Below are positions 1-11,760 of a stretch of 64,000 nucleotides of DNA, piece by piece (the first letter of the stretch is position 1; each line of letters starts with the position of its first letter). Position numbers and translations under genes: made by a program. The notes under the pieces are model-generated. The model saw only the letters and a program-made list of their open reading frames with translations. It did not search any database and was not told where the DNA came from. Source of the stretch: Nemophila menziesii (lineage: Eukaryota; Streptophyta; Magnoliopsida; Boraginales; Hydrophyllaceae); the NCBI GenBank assembly GCA_029959085.1, contig JARWIR010000051.1:806001-870000 (forward strand). Reading direction: 5' to 3'.

Positions 1-280
1 ATACGAATCAGAGACTTAGAGGTGGAGGTTTACTTATAGGAGAATTTAAGGGTCTTTTGACAGGTGGATTCTTGGAGGAGTCCAATCACGTTTGAGTGGA
101 TTGGTTTTGTACTATTATGGCAAGGAACATAGCATTTATGAGTAATGGAATCTACATAGAAGCGAACATGTGCGTTGACTAGATGGATCGTATGATATTA
201 CACTAGGTGTATGTAATTTCTACGTATATCGATCCACCAGAAAATATTTAGAGAGTTCTCACACGTGATTAATTCGATCG
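1..280 (+). pseudogene. LINE-like RNase H tail, unit 1 (cut by window edge)
   Basis: This is the end of a decayed RNase H domain from a plant L1-like non-LTR element. The reading frame begins IRDLEVEV, the usual acidic strand of the RNase H fold, and then runs into stops. It is nearly identical to 27890-28170 and 60050-60290, where the upstream part is also present. The rest of this copy lies before the window. No function is expected. Confidence 0.7.
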
Positions 281-618
281 GAAATTGTTGTGGATGATTT
301 ATAGTTCAGGTTTAATGGACATGGTGATTGTATACTACTTTGCTTTCCACAGTCTTAGGAACTCTCCTAGGTAAAAAAGTAGATTGACACTTGAAATTCT
401 AACTAAAAACATGACAACATATTGACCATAATAACCCAATTGAGGAAGAAGATATTAAAATTAATTCAGCGGATAATGTGAGTCAAATAGGATCAAAGAG
501 ATATGGAAACACCCTTCAGTGAAATGTATAAAATAAACGGTGATGATTTTTTTTCAGTTAAAGGTGCTAATATTGCATGCGTTCTTAGATATACTAATGG
601 TGTATGTATTTATGATAG

Positions 619-1518
619 ATGGAGAGGGTGCATGAAACGATCTCACTATAGTCGTGTGACATGGACAAAAAGAGAACAGCTTCCTCATGATATATGAGGA
701 CCAATCAAGAGTAAGGTATATTCAGAATACTACTTCAAAAACCCGATTATTTGTTAATAAACATTGTTTATTTGTCAGTCTATACTTTTGAAAGACGGGA
801 ATTTTCTATGTAGATCTTTAGTCGAGAGTTGGAATTTTCAGGGTGTATGGATGGATGTTGTATTCTAATTTGTATCTATCTATAACTAAATTATGAAATG
901 ATTTATCTTTTTCTATTTAACAAGATGACTTCATATTAATGTAAATCTTGGAGAAAATATGGATTGATATACATTGAGAACGAGACTCTTAGTGTAATCC
1001 ATTCTATACTACAAAGGGAAACTTGCTGATACTACTTAGATTTGCGACTGTTGGAAGAATTTGTATGTCTGAATCACGCGATGGTGGGATTAACTGGGAT
1101 TACGCGAAGCCTACCCAACTTCCAAATCAGAACTCAGGTATGCTTTTAACTGGAGTTGAGTTAGTATACTTTGTGACTTTCTTATGTTGATGGATAGGGA
1201 TCGATGAGGTTAAGTTGGGTGATGGGCGCCGTCTAGTGTTAGCGTATAATACAGAGTCAATAGGTGTACTTAAAGTTGGTGTTTCCGTGGATAACGGAGA
1301 TTCGTGGTGTGATGTCTTGACGCTTGAAGATACTCCAGGAATGGAATATTCTTATCCTACAGTTATTCAAGCAAGTGATGGACTGTTTCACATTACTTAC
1401 ACGTACAAAAGGGAACATATTAAGATAACATAATTCGAATTCTTGATATTGCTTGTAAAAATAATGAGCTAATTTTGCTTTTTTTATTCTTCAGCATGTT
1501 GTTCTTTGACCAACTTGA
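619..1518 (+). pseudogene. Sialidase-like (BNR/Asp-box) pseudogene, copy A
   Basis: Remnant of a plant sialidase-like gene, a beta-propeller family with Asp-box motifs. Exon remnants lie near 619-715 (WRGCMKRSHYS, TKREQLP), 779-856, 925-1137 (KYGLIYIEN, GRICMSESRDGGINWDY), 1198-1424 ([28 protein letters not shown]) and 1495-1518 (HVVL). Introns are short and several still have GT/AG ends. Damage: a TGA where copy D reads GILGPIKNK, a stop in exon 925-1137, a small deletion near 1012, and a lost donor at 1425. The last coding exon keeps an open frame of 72 codons (1215-1433). The segment 480-618 before the first exon is also found in copies C and E and includes a start codon, but does not resemble the family's N-terminus. 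The family match is from memory of plant homologues. Confidence 0.8.
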
Positions 1519-1840
1519 TGGACTAAAGATCAACAATTCGGTTAGAGTATTTGTATAATATTTGATCACTTCGATACGGGTTTCATGAGAAGCAGAAAGG
1601 GATTCTCTTTTTGAACCTTGTTATCTCTTTCTCTGTAATTTATAGGTTTATATTATATTTTGTTGTTTGTAATGTTAGATGTATGGAGATAATAAAAAAG
1701 AATAAATAAAAAAATAAGAACACCAATATATATAGGTGAAAACTCAAAATTAGAAAAATCACTAATATAGGAAATGGATATCACGGCAAGGGTGAGATCA
1801 ACTGAAACTCGCAATGTCAAGAGGATTCAAAGTCCTGTTA

Positions 1841-2116
1841 AATATATAGGTAAAGAAAATATATAGATCGATAAGCTAATTTATGTGCGGACTAGCTAGC
1901 GCAAGTTGGTCTTAAATGAAATGACGAGTATACATTGTTGGAAGATCCTCCAAATGGTATATGGAGTGTTATTACGAGAGATCGAATGGGGTGGAGGACG
2001 CCACGAGTAGTCTATAACCCCGACTTGATCTCTGATGTCTTAGACTAGTCTGTACTTTCTTTTCTGGGTTTTTCCCAATGGTTATCGACCTCCTAGACCT
2101 CCTATGTAATAAAAAA
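1841..2116 (+). mobile_element. Short non-LTR retroelement insertion (LINE 3' end or SINE)
   Basis: A 276-bp insert absent from the same place in the other D copies (for example near 22940 and 35570). It is flanked by a direct repeat of about 11 bp (aagtcctgtta, about 1830-1840 and 2118-2128) and ends in an A-run after TATGTAAT. A 3' A-tail plus a target duplication of this length indicates target-primed reverse transcription. The end (CTGGGTTTTTCCC then TATGTAAT) resembles plant L1 3' tails. No coding frame survives; a SINE is possible because an A-box-like TAGCGCAAGTTGG lies near 1896. Confidence 0.6.
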
Positions 2117-2184
2117 AAAGTCCTGTTATGTTAAATAGTACATCAAAATATAGTTGAACGATTATAAGAAAAATTGAAAAATGA

Positions 2185-2294
2185 CCAAACTAGAATATAA
2201 TTCGAGGTTGAATCAAAGTATGCCTTCTCATATCCCTAGCTTCTTGTACCTTTTTAGCTCTTTGCAGAATTACAAAGACAAATGGTGCAATTAC
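2185..2294 (-). other. Conserved minus-strand exon-like block, copy A
   Basis: Read on the minus strand, this block is open and encodes VIAPFVFVILQRAKKVQ followed by MRRHTLIQP. It is preceded by a TTGTTAG acceptor-like end. The same block occurs beside the other sialidase copies with mostly conservative differences, so it may be an exon of a convergent neighbour gene duplicated with the module. I do not recognise the protein. Confidence 0.3.
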
Positions 2295-2558
2295 CTAACA
2301 AAATCAAGAATGTTGCCTCTCACCTCCTTATTTCATAGTATTCCTTAAATTAAATTCATAACTTCTTCAATAATAATGTGACAAGTTCTTAAATGTCAAT
2401 TCTAAACATAAAATTTATTTGGTTAAATTAAAAAAAAATTGTCATCTAAATTCACAATTAATAATTAAAAATTAGAGGCAACTGGACATATGACATTCTA
2501 ACTAGTAACGGAACATCCAATTTATTTCTAATTAATTAGGTCTATATTTACCCAATGA

Positions 2559-2690
2559 ACACTGCTTTTCGTCGAACACTAAACAAATTTGGTTTAAATA
2601 CTGAGCAAATTCGTTTATAAGATTGAGCAATGTCGTTGAACACTGGTCACATTTGTCTAACACTGAGCAAAGCCTAATTTGATGTGAGCA
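2559..2690. repeat. Imperfect short repeats with GAGCAA core
   Basis: Four to five degenerate units of about 25-30 bp built around ACTGAGCAAA, with CGT-containing spacers such as TTCGTTTATAAGATT. The same set occurs in the other D blocks near 23395-23530, 36008-36120, 51918-52045 and 62298-62410. It is useful as a landmark for module boundaries. Confidence 0.5.
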
Positions 2691-3167
2691 AACTTCACGA
2701 AATGCATGTAGGTTTGAAAATTTTGAACAAAACTTTAAATTAAACTCTTTGTAAAGTAATGTTAAACATCTGAAAAGCGTGACAAGAAATGTGAAAGAAA
2801 TTTCGTTTACGTGAGTAATGAAATAAAAGTAAAGAAGCGAATCAATGACGGTCCTAAATTTTTTTAGTAAATGATGTTTGATATTTATGAAGGTTTATTT
2901 AGAACGCCTCTACATTTCATTAGCATTTCGATTTTCATTTATAAGATGATAAAATCAGTATTAAGTTATTTTTTAACATAACATATCATTCTAATCTTTT
3001 TTTTAAAATTAAATTAGTATCTAACTTACAATTTACTTAAAACATACATCACATTAATATAATATTTAAAGAATTTTTTAGTATCTTCAAATTATATATC
3101 TTTCCCTTCAATAACTATGCCTATAGGCTATGTACGGTATCAAAAATATAAATATAAATATAATATA

Positions 3168-4548
3168 GAGTTATTTTCCAATTAAGTCCTACAACCCAAG
3201 TATCCACCCCCAACAGATCCAACCCATGATTTTTCTCCAAGGAGGTCCAGCGTTTTTTTATGTTTACCGTCGTTACCCCTTAACTAAATAATACAAGATA
3301 TAATATTTCCTTGATTCTCGCTCATGACTAATTCAATTATAGTAGCAGATACATTAAATCCCTATAATCATGCACTCATTTTAGTAAACTTGTTATACGT
3401 TTGTAATCACATTCATAAATTCACCACCAAACTCCATTCACGCCGCCCTTCTTGATCCAAACTCCGACCATCAGCGCCTGACATCCGACCCACCAACACC
3501 TCCGAGCAGATACACAGTGACAACGACAAGCAGCACCCAACCTTCAGTTTTTCTCTATCGAATTGAACCCCTACGCCATCAGTCTCCGTCTTCTTCAACA
3601 ACGCCGATCACCACCACGCTAATATCAACATCGCCCCAACATCAACACCACCCTTCTTCAGGCCCAACACTACTTTCACCAAACACCATCATCAATGGCA
3701 AACTTGTTTGGTCCACGTCTCCAACACAGCAAAATCACCACCCTTCTTCATTCTCAGCAACAACCTCCATCTCCGAACCCATTTAATTGGTTACTTAGTT
3801 TCTTTATTTGGTAGAATGGCTTTAGTTGAAATATTCTCATCAGATTCGTAAACGCATGAAAGTCAGAAGGTGGGGAGCATCGCAGAAATAGGAGCACACT
3901 AGGTCGTGGTGTGAGGTGGGTGTGCGATGTGGTGGTGGCGGTTTTTCGGTGGTGGAGAAGTGTTGTTGGTGGGATGAAGACACTGCACATTTACTACACC
4001 ACCATTTTTGACAGAGAACCCATCAAAACAAAACTAATAACCCACTGGTATCTGAGTCTTAAAACATGTAACCCACAACTTCTATCTGTTACAAAAACGT
4101 ACCCCATCAATATGCTCATGCACACCATCAAAAATAATATTCATTACCAACCATCTAAAAATCAAACTTGGTAGCATTCCATGTACCACCATCTTTAACT
4201 GACAACCCATTCAAGAAACAAACATTACCCACCCCTATTTCTACTGCCCAACACAGAACATTTATGAAAAAATTCATATACCATCGAGTTTAGTGGACAA
4301 CCCACCATCGTCCATTTGAACAAAAGTTTCAATATTTTCTTCAGTTGTTGCATTCGAATTTTTATGATTTTAGCGTTTTTTTGTAACAAATTTATTTGTT
4401 TTAATTTTCAACTGATTGCATGATTTTAACGTTTTTTTGGTAACAAATTTCCAATTAATGGGTAACTAGGGGCAAGTCTGTCATTTGTGGTGGGCTGGAC
4501 CTGATGGGCAATCACTGATTGCTTGTGGACTCTATAAGGAAATTACCC
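3168..4548. mobile_element. Non-autonomous MULE (possible Pack-MULE)
   Basis: A 1381-bp insert missing from the equivalent place in other D blocks. It is flanked by an exact 9-bp duplication (tataatata at 3159-3167 and 4549-4557), the hallmark of Mutator-like elements. The ends are degenerate inverted repeats of roughly 110 bp: left GAGTTATTTTCC, right GGAAATTACCC, and further in CAGATCCAACCC against a right-end GGGCTGGACCTG. No transposase is present. The middle (about 3410-3990) is much richer in C and G than its surroundings, as if it held captured host DNA; short proline/serine/threonine-rich frames there are not convincing genes. Confidence 0.75.
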
Positions 4549-4699
4549 TATAATATATATCCATAATATAGAAGTACTTTTATCAATGTATATTAAACAG
4601 TGATAAATCCTTAATAGTTATAACTAAATACTTTAATAACAATGTTTAAATTTATATAGCATTTTTATGTATAATTTTCTTTGTCAGAATATAATTTTG

Positions 4700-6162
4700 T
4701 ATTACATTGAAAATTGGTGATTACAAGAGAGGCCTTTATGAATATTGATGCATCACAAGTGGAAGGAACCTTACTAAGAAAAAAATGAAAAATTAAACAC
4801 CAAACATGGGGCAATCAAGACTCTAAAATCCAACAAAAACAAAACATAACAAGCGATGAACTTTTTAGTATCTTTAATATAATAACTCATAGAATACATG
4901 AACCCACAGAACTGTAAATCCCTCACGTGAGCAAGCCACCTGTAAGGAATGAGTCTGAATAGACATGAATAAAAACATCATCCTCTGAACGATGGTTTCA
5001 AAGAATATCAAAAATTTCCCAAGTAACAACTTGGACTACTCCACCAAACCAGGTTATCATGCCCTTGTGAATGTTAACCCTATGGACCATTGCTCTACGG
5101 GAAAAAGTATATTAAGAAGAAACTTTTCCAATACATACCAAATTCATCGGTTTTCAAATATATAGAGTTATCATGTAGGTATTATCGTGATTAGACGAAA
5201 AACCTAGTGGGTGTTGCATAATGGAAAAAGGATACTCTTTTGGTTGAACATTTAAATGAAGGAAGCACCCTAATTTATATTTCTATTTATACAATTGAAA
5301 ATGATGTTTGTTTTGATAAGGTAAAAGATTATAAGAGGGAGGATGGCTTGTGAGATTGAAATCGCTTCCAACACTTTATACCTTCCTCTGAGCTTCCCGA
5401 GATTGCAAAATTAATGATATCTGGTGATAATGAGTCACAACATATCTTGTCGTGGAAAAATGATACTCATGGAATTTAATTGGTTTAAGTTAGAAATCAC
5501 GACAACAAATTTAGAAGAATAAGATAAGGAAATTGAATAGGAGAAAAATTGGAAATTGTGGTGTCCTCAAAAGATGAGAGTGATATTATGGCATGCGTTT
5601 CAAGCTAGGCTAGCAACTAGGGTATATCTTCTTAAGCATGGAATAGATATCTCGAGTATTTTCCGATCATATGGTTCTTGTGGGGAGAATGGAGATAAAG
5701 TCTTTAGGGAGTGTGTCAAGGCCAAAAACATGTGTAATTGTATAAAAAAGATATAGTTTGGGCTTGACAAAGGGAAAACCATCTCACAGCTGACGATCTG
5801 TATTGGGTTGAGCTTCTTAATGAGGATAAGGTGGTGAAGTTGTGGTTTACTTCACCTGGTAACCACATTAACGCCGGTTCATCTCTTACAAGGACTTCCA
5901 TTGAATTATTGCACTAGTTTTAGGGGTCTTAATGACGCAAGTCCTCTTTATCCAAGGACCCCACCTACAAACTCAATTCAGGGTATGTTGATTCTCCATT
6001 CCCTATTCAATTGACCAGCACATCTCCTCCACAACAGTGTGTCCGATCGAGGCAGTAGTTAGGGGCCATATGAATTCACAACAAGTGTTACAAAATAAGT
6101 TGAACAAGAAGCTGGTAGATTGAATTGTCGTTGGGCCTAAGGTAAGTAGAGGAACTATGTGG
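4700..6162 (+). pseudogene. LINE-like RT tail and zf-RVT domain, unit 2
   Basis: Decayed 3' half of an L1-like polymerase. The region 5540-5755 encodes a zf-RVT segment: KLWCPQKMRVILWHAFQAR, then LATRVYLLKHGIDIS and GSCGENGD with ECVKAKN, corresponding to the zinc knuckle and linker just after the RT palm in plant L1 elements. The upstream part (5180-5450) has remnants of the region before it. Stops and frameshifts are frequent. The copy is split by the solo LTR at 6168-7930 and resumes at 7936. Confidence 0.7.
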
Positions 6163-6167
6163 ACCTC

Positions 6168-7930
6168 TGGTGGGTCCTGGGGTGTTATAAAATTAAGTGC
6201 AAAATAAAGAGGAACCACTTAACCGCAAGTGTACGGTTGTCCCAAGTAATATATGATAATCAAGTTCGTTCTCAGGGACGGATTAGGTATGATTCAAAGT
6301 GTTATGCAATAAATGGAACTAGTTGCTTGAATGAAAATTAACAGTAAAAGAAATAGATTTTTTTGTTTGGTTTTTGGAAATTGAAAGATGCAAATAAAAT
6401 AAAGACTAAATTAAATGAACAGAAAGGAAATAAAACAAATAACGACTAACTTCAGATAAGAGAGATACTTGAGTCACGCAAAGGAATCCACTTAATCAAT
6501 ATAATCTATGCTACGTCTAAGGGTAGAATTGGAATTATAATAATAGTCGGGACTCTAATATCTCCTAGCCCCATGTCGGGTGGACCTAGAAGCTATCCTA
6601 AAGTATCATAAACACCTGCATGGTCGAATATGGCTCTTCGGATGATATGATTTTACCTCTTTGGCTATGTAACTAGTTAAGGCTGTCCGTCAATAACGGA
6701 CATTACACGGGTATTACCTAGATCTGTATTCAAACCCCCCTGTCGGATGATCACTTCGCCACTAAAGTGAATAGCCCAAATACTAACAGCTAATTCTAGT
6801 TGTTCCTAAAAGAATTAGTAATGAAAACAAAGTAATATCCAATACCTAAAACTCAATTCAATTTAAATCTAAACAATCCCAAATTCAAAGCATAGATTAA
6901 TTAATTAAGGTTCATCCCTTTTATGCGATTCTCAAGTATAAATAAATTTAGCTCATAAGAAAATTAAAGACTAACATTAAAGAAAAGGAATTCATGTTCA
7001 AATACAAAAGATAAATGAAAAACCTAAAGGGTAGAATGACTATGGTTGGAAGAACAGGATTCCTCCAGCTTCTAGCTTCTTCTCTCCTTCGTGCTCTGAC
7101 TTGAAAACCTTAATCCTCTTGTTTAATTCTATGAAGTGTGTGAAAGTAGGAGGTTAAGGGGTGTATTTATAGGTGTTGGAAGATCCTAGGTCGAATTTTG
7201 CTTGGAGTGGAAGACAAGTCAAGGACTCTCAAATTCGTAGCTCTAAAAGATAAGATTCTGCTGATTTGATTTGGTCATATCTTTTTCAATACTTATCCGT
7301 TTAAGAAGTTCCAATATATGAAACTACTTGTCTTGGAAAACTCTTTCTATTGGTGCAGACCATTCGTCCAGAATCCATGCCAATCTTTTATTATGATTTA
7401 ATCTCTAAAACGTGGCTGGATTTTCAGATTTCAAAAGGCAGCTTTATCTTTTCCTCCTTTGAATAAATCTTTCCTAAATCTTCTTATTTCCATGTAAATC
7501 TTCATTCCTTTCATCTTTATCTTGACTTGGTCTCTAAGTAATTACCATTTATCTCTTAAAAGCTTCACATTAAATAAATAATTAAACCGCATATGCTTAA
7601 AAAGAATAAATCAAGAAATCGAAATAGGAAAGTGTACTCTAAAAATAGAAACTCGACTAGAAATCACTTCCTAACACTCTAAAATACACTAAGACTTTAT
7701 TCTCACTTTTTCTCCTTGGATTGGTCTTTCATGAGATTCAAGAACCAATTAACTTTGCATTAAAATAGTCAAATTTACGCACAAAAGCTTAGATTCTGCA
7801 AATAGTTAATTTCCAAGGGGAGAAAGTGCAATATGATCAATTAAGCCTAAAAGTCTATCAAATAAGTCATTTATTCACCTAAAAGGATGTCTCCAAGGGG
7901 CTAATAATTAGAACAAATCGGGAGACATCA
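6168..7930. mobile_element. Solo LTR, 1.76 kb
   Basis: An insert starting TGGTGGGTCC and ending GGGAGACATCA (TG...CA) between a 5-bp duplication acctc (6163-6167, 7931-7935). The empty site is seen at 38533, where GGTCCTCCAATC is continuous. It contains a TATA-like GTATTTATAGG near 7163, as expected for an LTR promoter, and no coding frame. The motif CGCAAGTGTACGG near the left end is familiar from LTRs of large plant retroelements, but I cannot assign a lineage. A solo LTR arises by recombination between the two LTRs of a complete element. Confidence 0.75.
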
Positions 7931-7935
7931 ACCTC

Positions 7936-8870
7936 CAATCTGCAAACAAAAGGTACAAATACAAGCAGGCAATAAATATCCTCGTGGTAACTGCGGGGAA
8001 TCGTGATCACCAGTCTCTAAACATGTTGGAATGGTGGAATAAACACTTGCATAGTGAAAGGCTATTTGCATGACTTACTTGGGAATGTTTTCTTCAATTC
8101 CTTTTTTGGTGTCGTGTGGATAGAGCAAAATGAATCCGCATTCAATCACAACGTGATATATTAATCCGAAAATCCAAATACGAAGCATCAAAGTAGAAAC
8201 GAGTGTGGTGAACTTATACGGAAGGATATCTTGTCATAGAGATTATGTAGAGCTTATCAGTTGGTGTAAACCGTATCGCGGGCTCAAGCTTAATATATAA
8301 TGAAGTTGTAATATCAGACGACACGCTGATGGGGTAGACAGTGTGTTCAGAAATACAGTTGGTAACTAGGCCTGAGGATTCTCCATGAGACTAAATGGAA
8401 ACTCTCAGGTGATGGCGTAATTAGTAGCACTTTATGAGGGTTTGAGGATGGGAGAGGAGATATGAGTCAAAGACTTAGAGATGGAGGTTGACTTGTATGA
8501 GGCTTAAAGGGTGTTTTCACAGGTGTAATCTAGGAGGGGTCCAATCATGTTTGGGTGGATGGGATCTGTACTATCATGGAAAGGAACAAAGCATAATCAA
8601 TGGTATTTACAAAGAAGCGGACATGTGCGTTGACTAAGTGTCTCGTATGAGATTACACTAGGTGCATGTATTTTCTACGTATATTGATCCCACCATACTA
8701 GATTTGGAGAATGCTCACACGTGATGAATTCAAGTGGAAATCACCGTGGATGATTTATAGTTCAGGTTCAGTGAACGGGGTGATTGTAGGCTACCTAGTT
8801 TTCCACAATGTAAGAAAATCCCCTAAGTAAAAAAAAAAGATTGACACTTGACATTCTAACTAGAAACATG
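7936..8870 (+). pseudogene. LINE-like RNase H part, unit 2
   Basis: Continuation of the unit 2 LINE copy after the solo LTR. It includes the WWNKHLHS segment, the FWCRVDRAK stretch (homologous to IVWRERNEAVFNN in better copies) and a degraded RNase H domain to about 8600, then linker sequence like that of other L copies (CACACGTGAT near 8720). Many stops make it non-functional. Confidence 0.65.
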
Positions 8871-9352
8871 ACTAGATATTTATTGCCGGTCAATAAGGTC
8901 TAAATTTCATTTGATGAAATAATATATATTATTCATTTTACATATTATTCATTTTACATCTTCGGATAGCCAATCAATTCAAGTACTATATTCCATGACT
9001 TTCTAAACTTTGTTTACTACACTAGTTGAGTTAGTTCAATTAAGTAAGACTTTTTTATTTTTTTAGCATTTAAAGAAAAATATAAAGTTTAAATCTCATC
9101 TTAAACGAGAGTAAAATAAGAAATACAAAGTTCAAACTATTTCCTAAATATGAATAACCAAACTGAACCAAACCACCTCATGTACAAAAAAAGAAAAAGA
9201 AAATTGTCTTGCTTCTCTCCCTCCCAATACCCAAAAAGCATTTATTTTAACTACAAATTTTCATTCCAACACGTTACATTAAACATACATATAACAGATA
9301 AGGTGACCTCGTCCATAAGCCTATACCAATCTCTTGATTCATCTACTCTAAA
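8871..9352. promoter_or_regulatory. Upstream region of the SKIP1-like gene
   Basis: An AT-rich stretch between the LINE remnant and the F-box gene start. It contains a direct repeat of ATTATTCATTTTACAT (8930-8960) and a C/T-rich leader-like stretch (CTTCTCTCCCTCCC near 9210). Any promoter for the gene must lie here or further upstream; I cannot place a transcription start. A short open frame beginning at 9150 is not supported by homology. Confidence 0.3.
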
Positions 9353-10538
9353 ATGGTCAACAACGCAGGTAACGAAACCGAGTTTGACAAATGGGCCGAT
9401 TTAACTCACGAATGCCTCATCAACATCATATCTCGCCTCTCTTTCGAAGAACGATGGCGTCAAATTATTCCCGTCTGCCAGTCATGGTTTCAAGCCTGCA
9501 AGGATCCGTCTCTCAACTCAGTCTTCGACCTCGAAACTCGTTTTTTTGACTCAGCTACTGACTCGCCTCGTCACTGGACTCCCGTATTCGAGCGCAGGAT
9601 AGATTCCATGCTCCGATCCGTCGTCCTTTGGAGCGATGGACGTCTTACTCAAATCCGTGTCCGACACTGTTCCGATCGTTCCCTTTCCTTAGTTGCTGAA
9701 AGGTTATATACGCATTCTTATTTTAATTATTTAATTCCTTATTAAAGTATTCATTTTTATTATAAACTAGCATTATTATCAACTTTAATTATTTTTTTCC
9801 GTCTTAACCCAACTTAAATAAGTAAAGTTTTGATTTTTATTATAAGTTGGTGTGATTATTCAAGGATTTGGGGTGTATTTGCATAACTCAAGGACTAATG
9901 GTGCAATTATAGGACTAATAAGTTTGTATGTAAATAATGTGTGTTTGTGTCCATTGTTTTACAGTTGCCCAAATCTTGAAGTTCTGTCTATAAAGAGCTG
10001 TCCTCATGTTACCGATGAAACAATGGCAAAGATAGCTACAAAATGTCCCAAGATTAAGGAGCTTGATATAAGCTACTGCTATGAAATATCCCATGAATCT
10101 CTAGCTCTCATGGGAAAGAATTGTCCTAATCTACAAATTCTGAGACGGAGCCTTATGAATTGGTTAGATTCTTCACAGCATTTTGGGATTGTTCCAAGTG
10201 AGTATCTAAATGCATGCCCTCAAGATGGGGACTCAGAAGCTTCTGCGATTGCAAAATATATGCCCAATCTTGTGCAACTCGAGATTCAATTCTCGCAAAT
10301 GACGGTTAAAGGGCTCACTTTGATATCCGAAAATTGTAAGAAACTTGAGTTTTTGGATTTATCTGGATGTGCAAATGTGACAAGCCGGGATATATTAAAT
10401 GCTTCGTTGAATTTGAAGAATTTAAAGAATATTAAGAAACCTAATTACTATATCCCACGATCTGTTTATCATACCGAAAGGTATGGACATTGGCAGTTGT
10501 ATGATGAACGATTCCAAACCGATGCTTTTCGTATTTGA
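9353..10538 (+). CDS. SKIP1: F-box/LRR protein, SKIP1-like (two exons)
   Basis: Exon 1 is 9353-9702 and exon 2 is 9965-10538, with a 262-bp intron beginning GTTATATA and ending TTTTACAG. The join is in phase 2 (AG+T makes Ser) and gives 307 residues, close to Arabidopsis SKIP1. Residues about 13-55 form the F-box (WADLTHECLINIISRLSFEE, ending CQSW); VFDLETRF follows, then leucine-rich repeats such as LTQIRVRHCSDRSL, CPNLEVLSIKSCPHVTD, IKELDISYCYEISHESL and LEFLDLSGCANVTS. F-box proteins of this group bind SKP1/ASK adaptors and serve as substrate receptors of SCF ubiquitin ligases; the substrate is unknown. The start is the first in-frame ATG, in an AAAATGG context. No stop or frameshift breaks it. 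The SKIP1/FBW2-type assignment is from memory of the family. Confidence 0.87.
9703..9964 (+). other. Intron of the SKIP1-like gene
   Basis: GT-AG intron, AT-rich, with a pyrimidine tract (TGTGTCCATTGTTTTACAG) at the 3' end. Skipping it joins VAE to SCPNLE in frame, matching the continuous sequence of homologues, which is the reason for placing it here. Confidence 0.85.
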
Positions 10539-10671
10539 TATCTTAGTTGTACGAAAGTTGTTGAGAATATAAATTTAAATACGTTTTGTGTTGTATATTT
10601 TTGTTTTTGTAATAAGATTATTGCATCGCCAGTCTAACATTTATACAAAAACCTGGTTATGCTTGAATATA
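10539..10671 (+). other. 3' UTR region of the SKIP1-like gene
   Basis: AT-rich DNA after the TGA stop with an AATAAG signal-like motif near 10610. At about 10672 it gives way to the block shared with 39494 onward, so the transcript probably ends before or near that point. Confidence 0.4.
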
Positions 10672-11760
10672 TTGTGGTAATATGATCCCGAATAAATCTA
10701 ATATTTGTTCAAGGAAGTGCCTTCAAAATGTAACTTGCCAAGTCTATAATACCAACAAGAAAGATGTTAAACATGAATATGTAGATATTTAGATGTGATT
10801 TCGTAGATATATTACTGGATATGGTTTTTACAATGTAGCAAAACCTACAGACCAATCCAAATTAACCGATTCCCAAACGTTAAAAGTGGGATACCAGACA
10901 CCCCTACCCTTCTTTCTCCTAGATCCTCTGCTAGCATTGCGCACCGTACGGTGGTCTGCCATTATATTGAAACGTCGCAGTAGATGTTTGAAATGTATGT
11001 TTCCGTACTCCTCGTCAATAAGCTTAATTCGCTTCGTTATTGGTCTAACTTACCACCACGCTGCTGACAGCGACCAAATACCTTGAATTAAATAAAGGTT
11101 GTCCGAACAAATAATAGTATTTCTTCCCCTTTCTTGTCTGCACATCTTCATAGCTTCCAGAACAACGATCGATTCCCCTTCTGCAGCGTAGTCAAGCAGA
11201 ATTGTTTTTTAGAGGATCATTCTGTTTTCAGAGTGTGTATCCCGTTTAACGATTCCGATTCCACTTGGTTCCGTCTTACTTTTAAAAAAAGCGTCGCAAG
11301 TCATGATAGTATGTGTGCCGTTCAGTTTCTCCGTTATCCAAGGGTTCCTTGAGGGTGCGGTCTGGGTACCCGTGTTTGTACTTGGCGGTGCATCTCATTC
11401 ATTGTCGAAGAGGTCACTCATACCTGCACGAACTGCCTATAAAACATCATTTGGATCAAGGTGAACGTTTTCATGTATTGCCTTTATTTTGTATTTACAG
11501 ATATTCCACATTGACATCATAATATAGGGTGTGACTTGACGCTTATCTCAGTATGAGTTTTCTACTCCTTCATAGATTTTTGTTTTCGGTTCCCCTAAGT
11601 TATCGTTTAGATTTTCAGCGATGCGGATTTGGAGTGTCGATCCTGCCCAAACATGTTTACAGAATGAACATGTTAGCTAGTAAATGAGAACTGTTTCTGT
11701 TTCAGTCTGATTGTCACACCAATAGCATCAGTGTTCCATTACACCGAGTGATTTGTTTAT
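10672..11760 (-). pseudogene. LINE-like zf-RVT/RNase H remnant (R block), unit 2
   Basis: On the minus strand this encodes decayed pieces of an L1-like tail: HVWAGSTLQIRI (end of zf-RVT, near 11630), MSMWNICKYKIKAIHENV (linker), then an RNase H domain with EPSGIGIVKRD, AAEGESIVVLEA and ICSDNL. Stops interrupt each part. It is about 97% identical by eye to 39494-40560 and more distantly related to 30420-31080. This LINE family differs from the L blocks and runs in the opposite direction. Confidence 0.65.

Larger units (their letters stand above)
2129..3167. other. AT-rich 3' flank (D block), unit 1
   Basis: Non-coding repeat-unit DNA following sialidase copy A. It matches 23000-24280, 35640-36960 and 61920-63240 almost base for base apart from small indels. 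It includes the minus-strand exon-like block at 2185-2294 and the GAGCAA-type repeats. No other gene is visible. Confidence 0.7.

Noticed and set aside
503..697. Open frame of 64 codons before and across the first exon of sialidase copy A
   Set aside because: It joins intron-like and exon sequence; the N-terminal part has no match to the sialidase family, and the same stop is shared by dead copies. Treated as part of the pseudogene.
3517..4174. Overlapping proline/serine/threonine-rich frames inside the MULE
   Set aside because: They overlap on both strands, have no recognisable domain and reflect the C-rich composition. Reported only as possible captured DNA.
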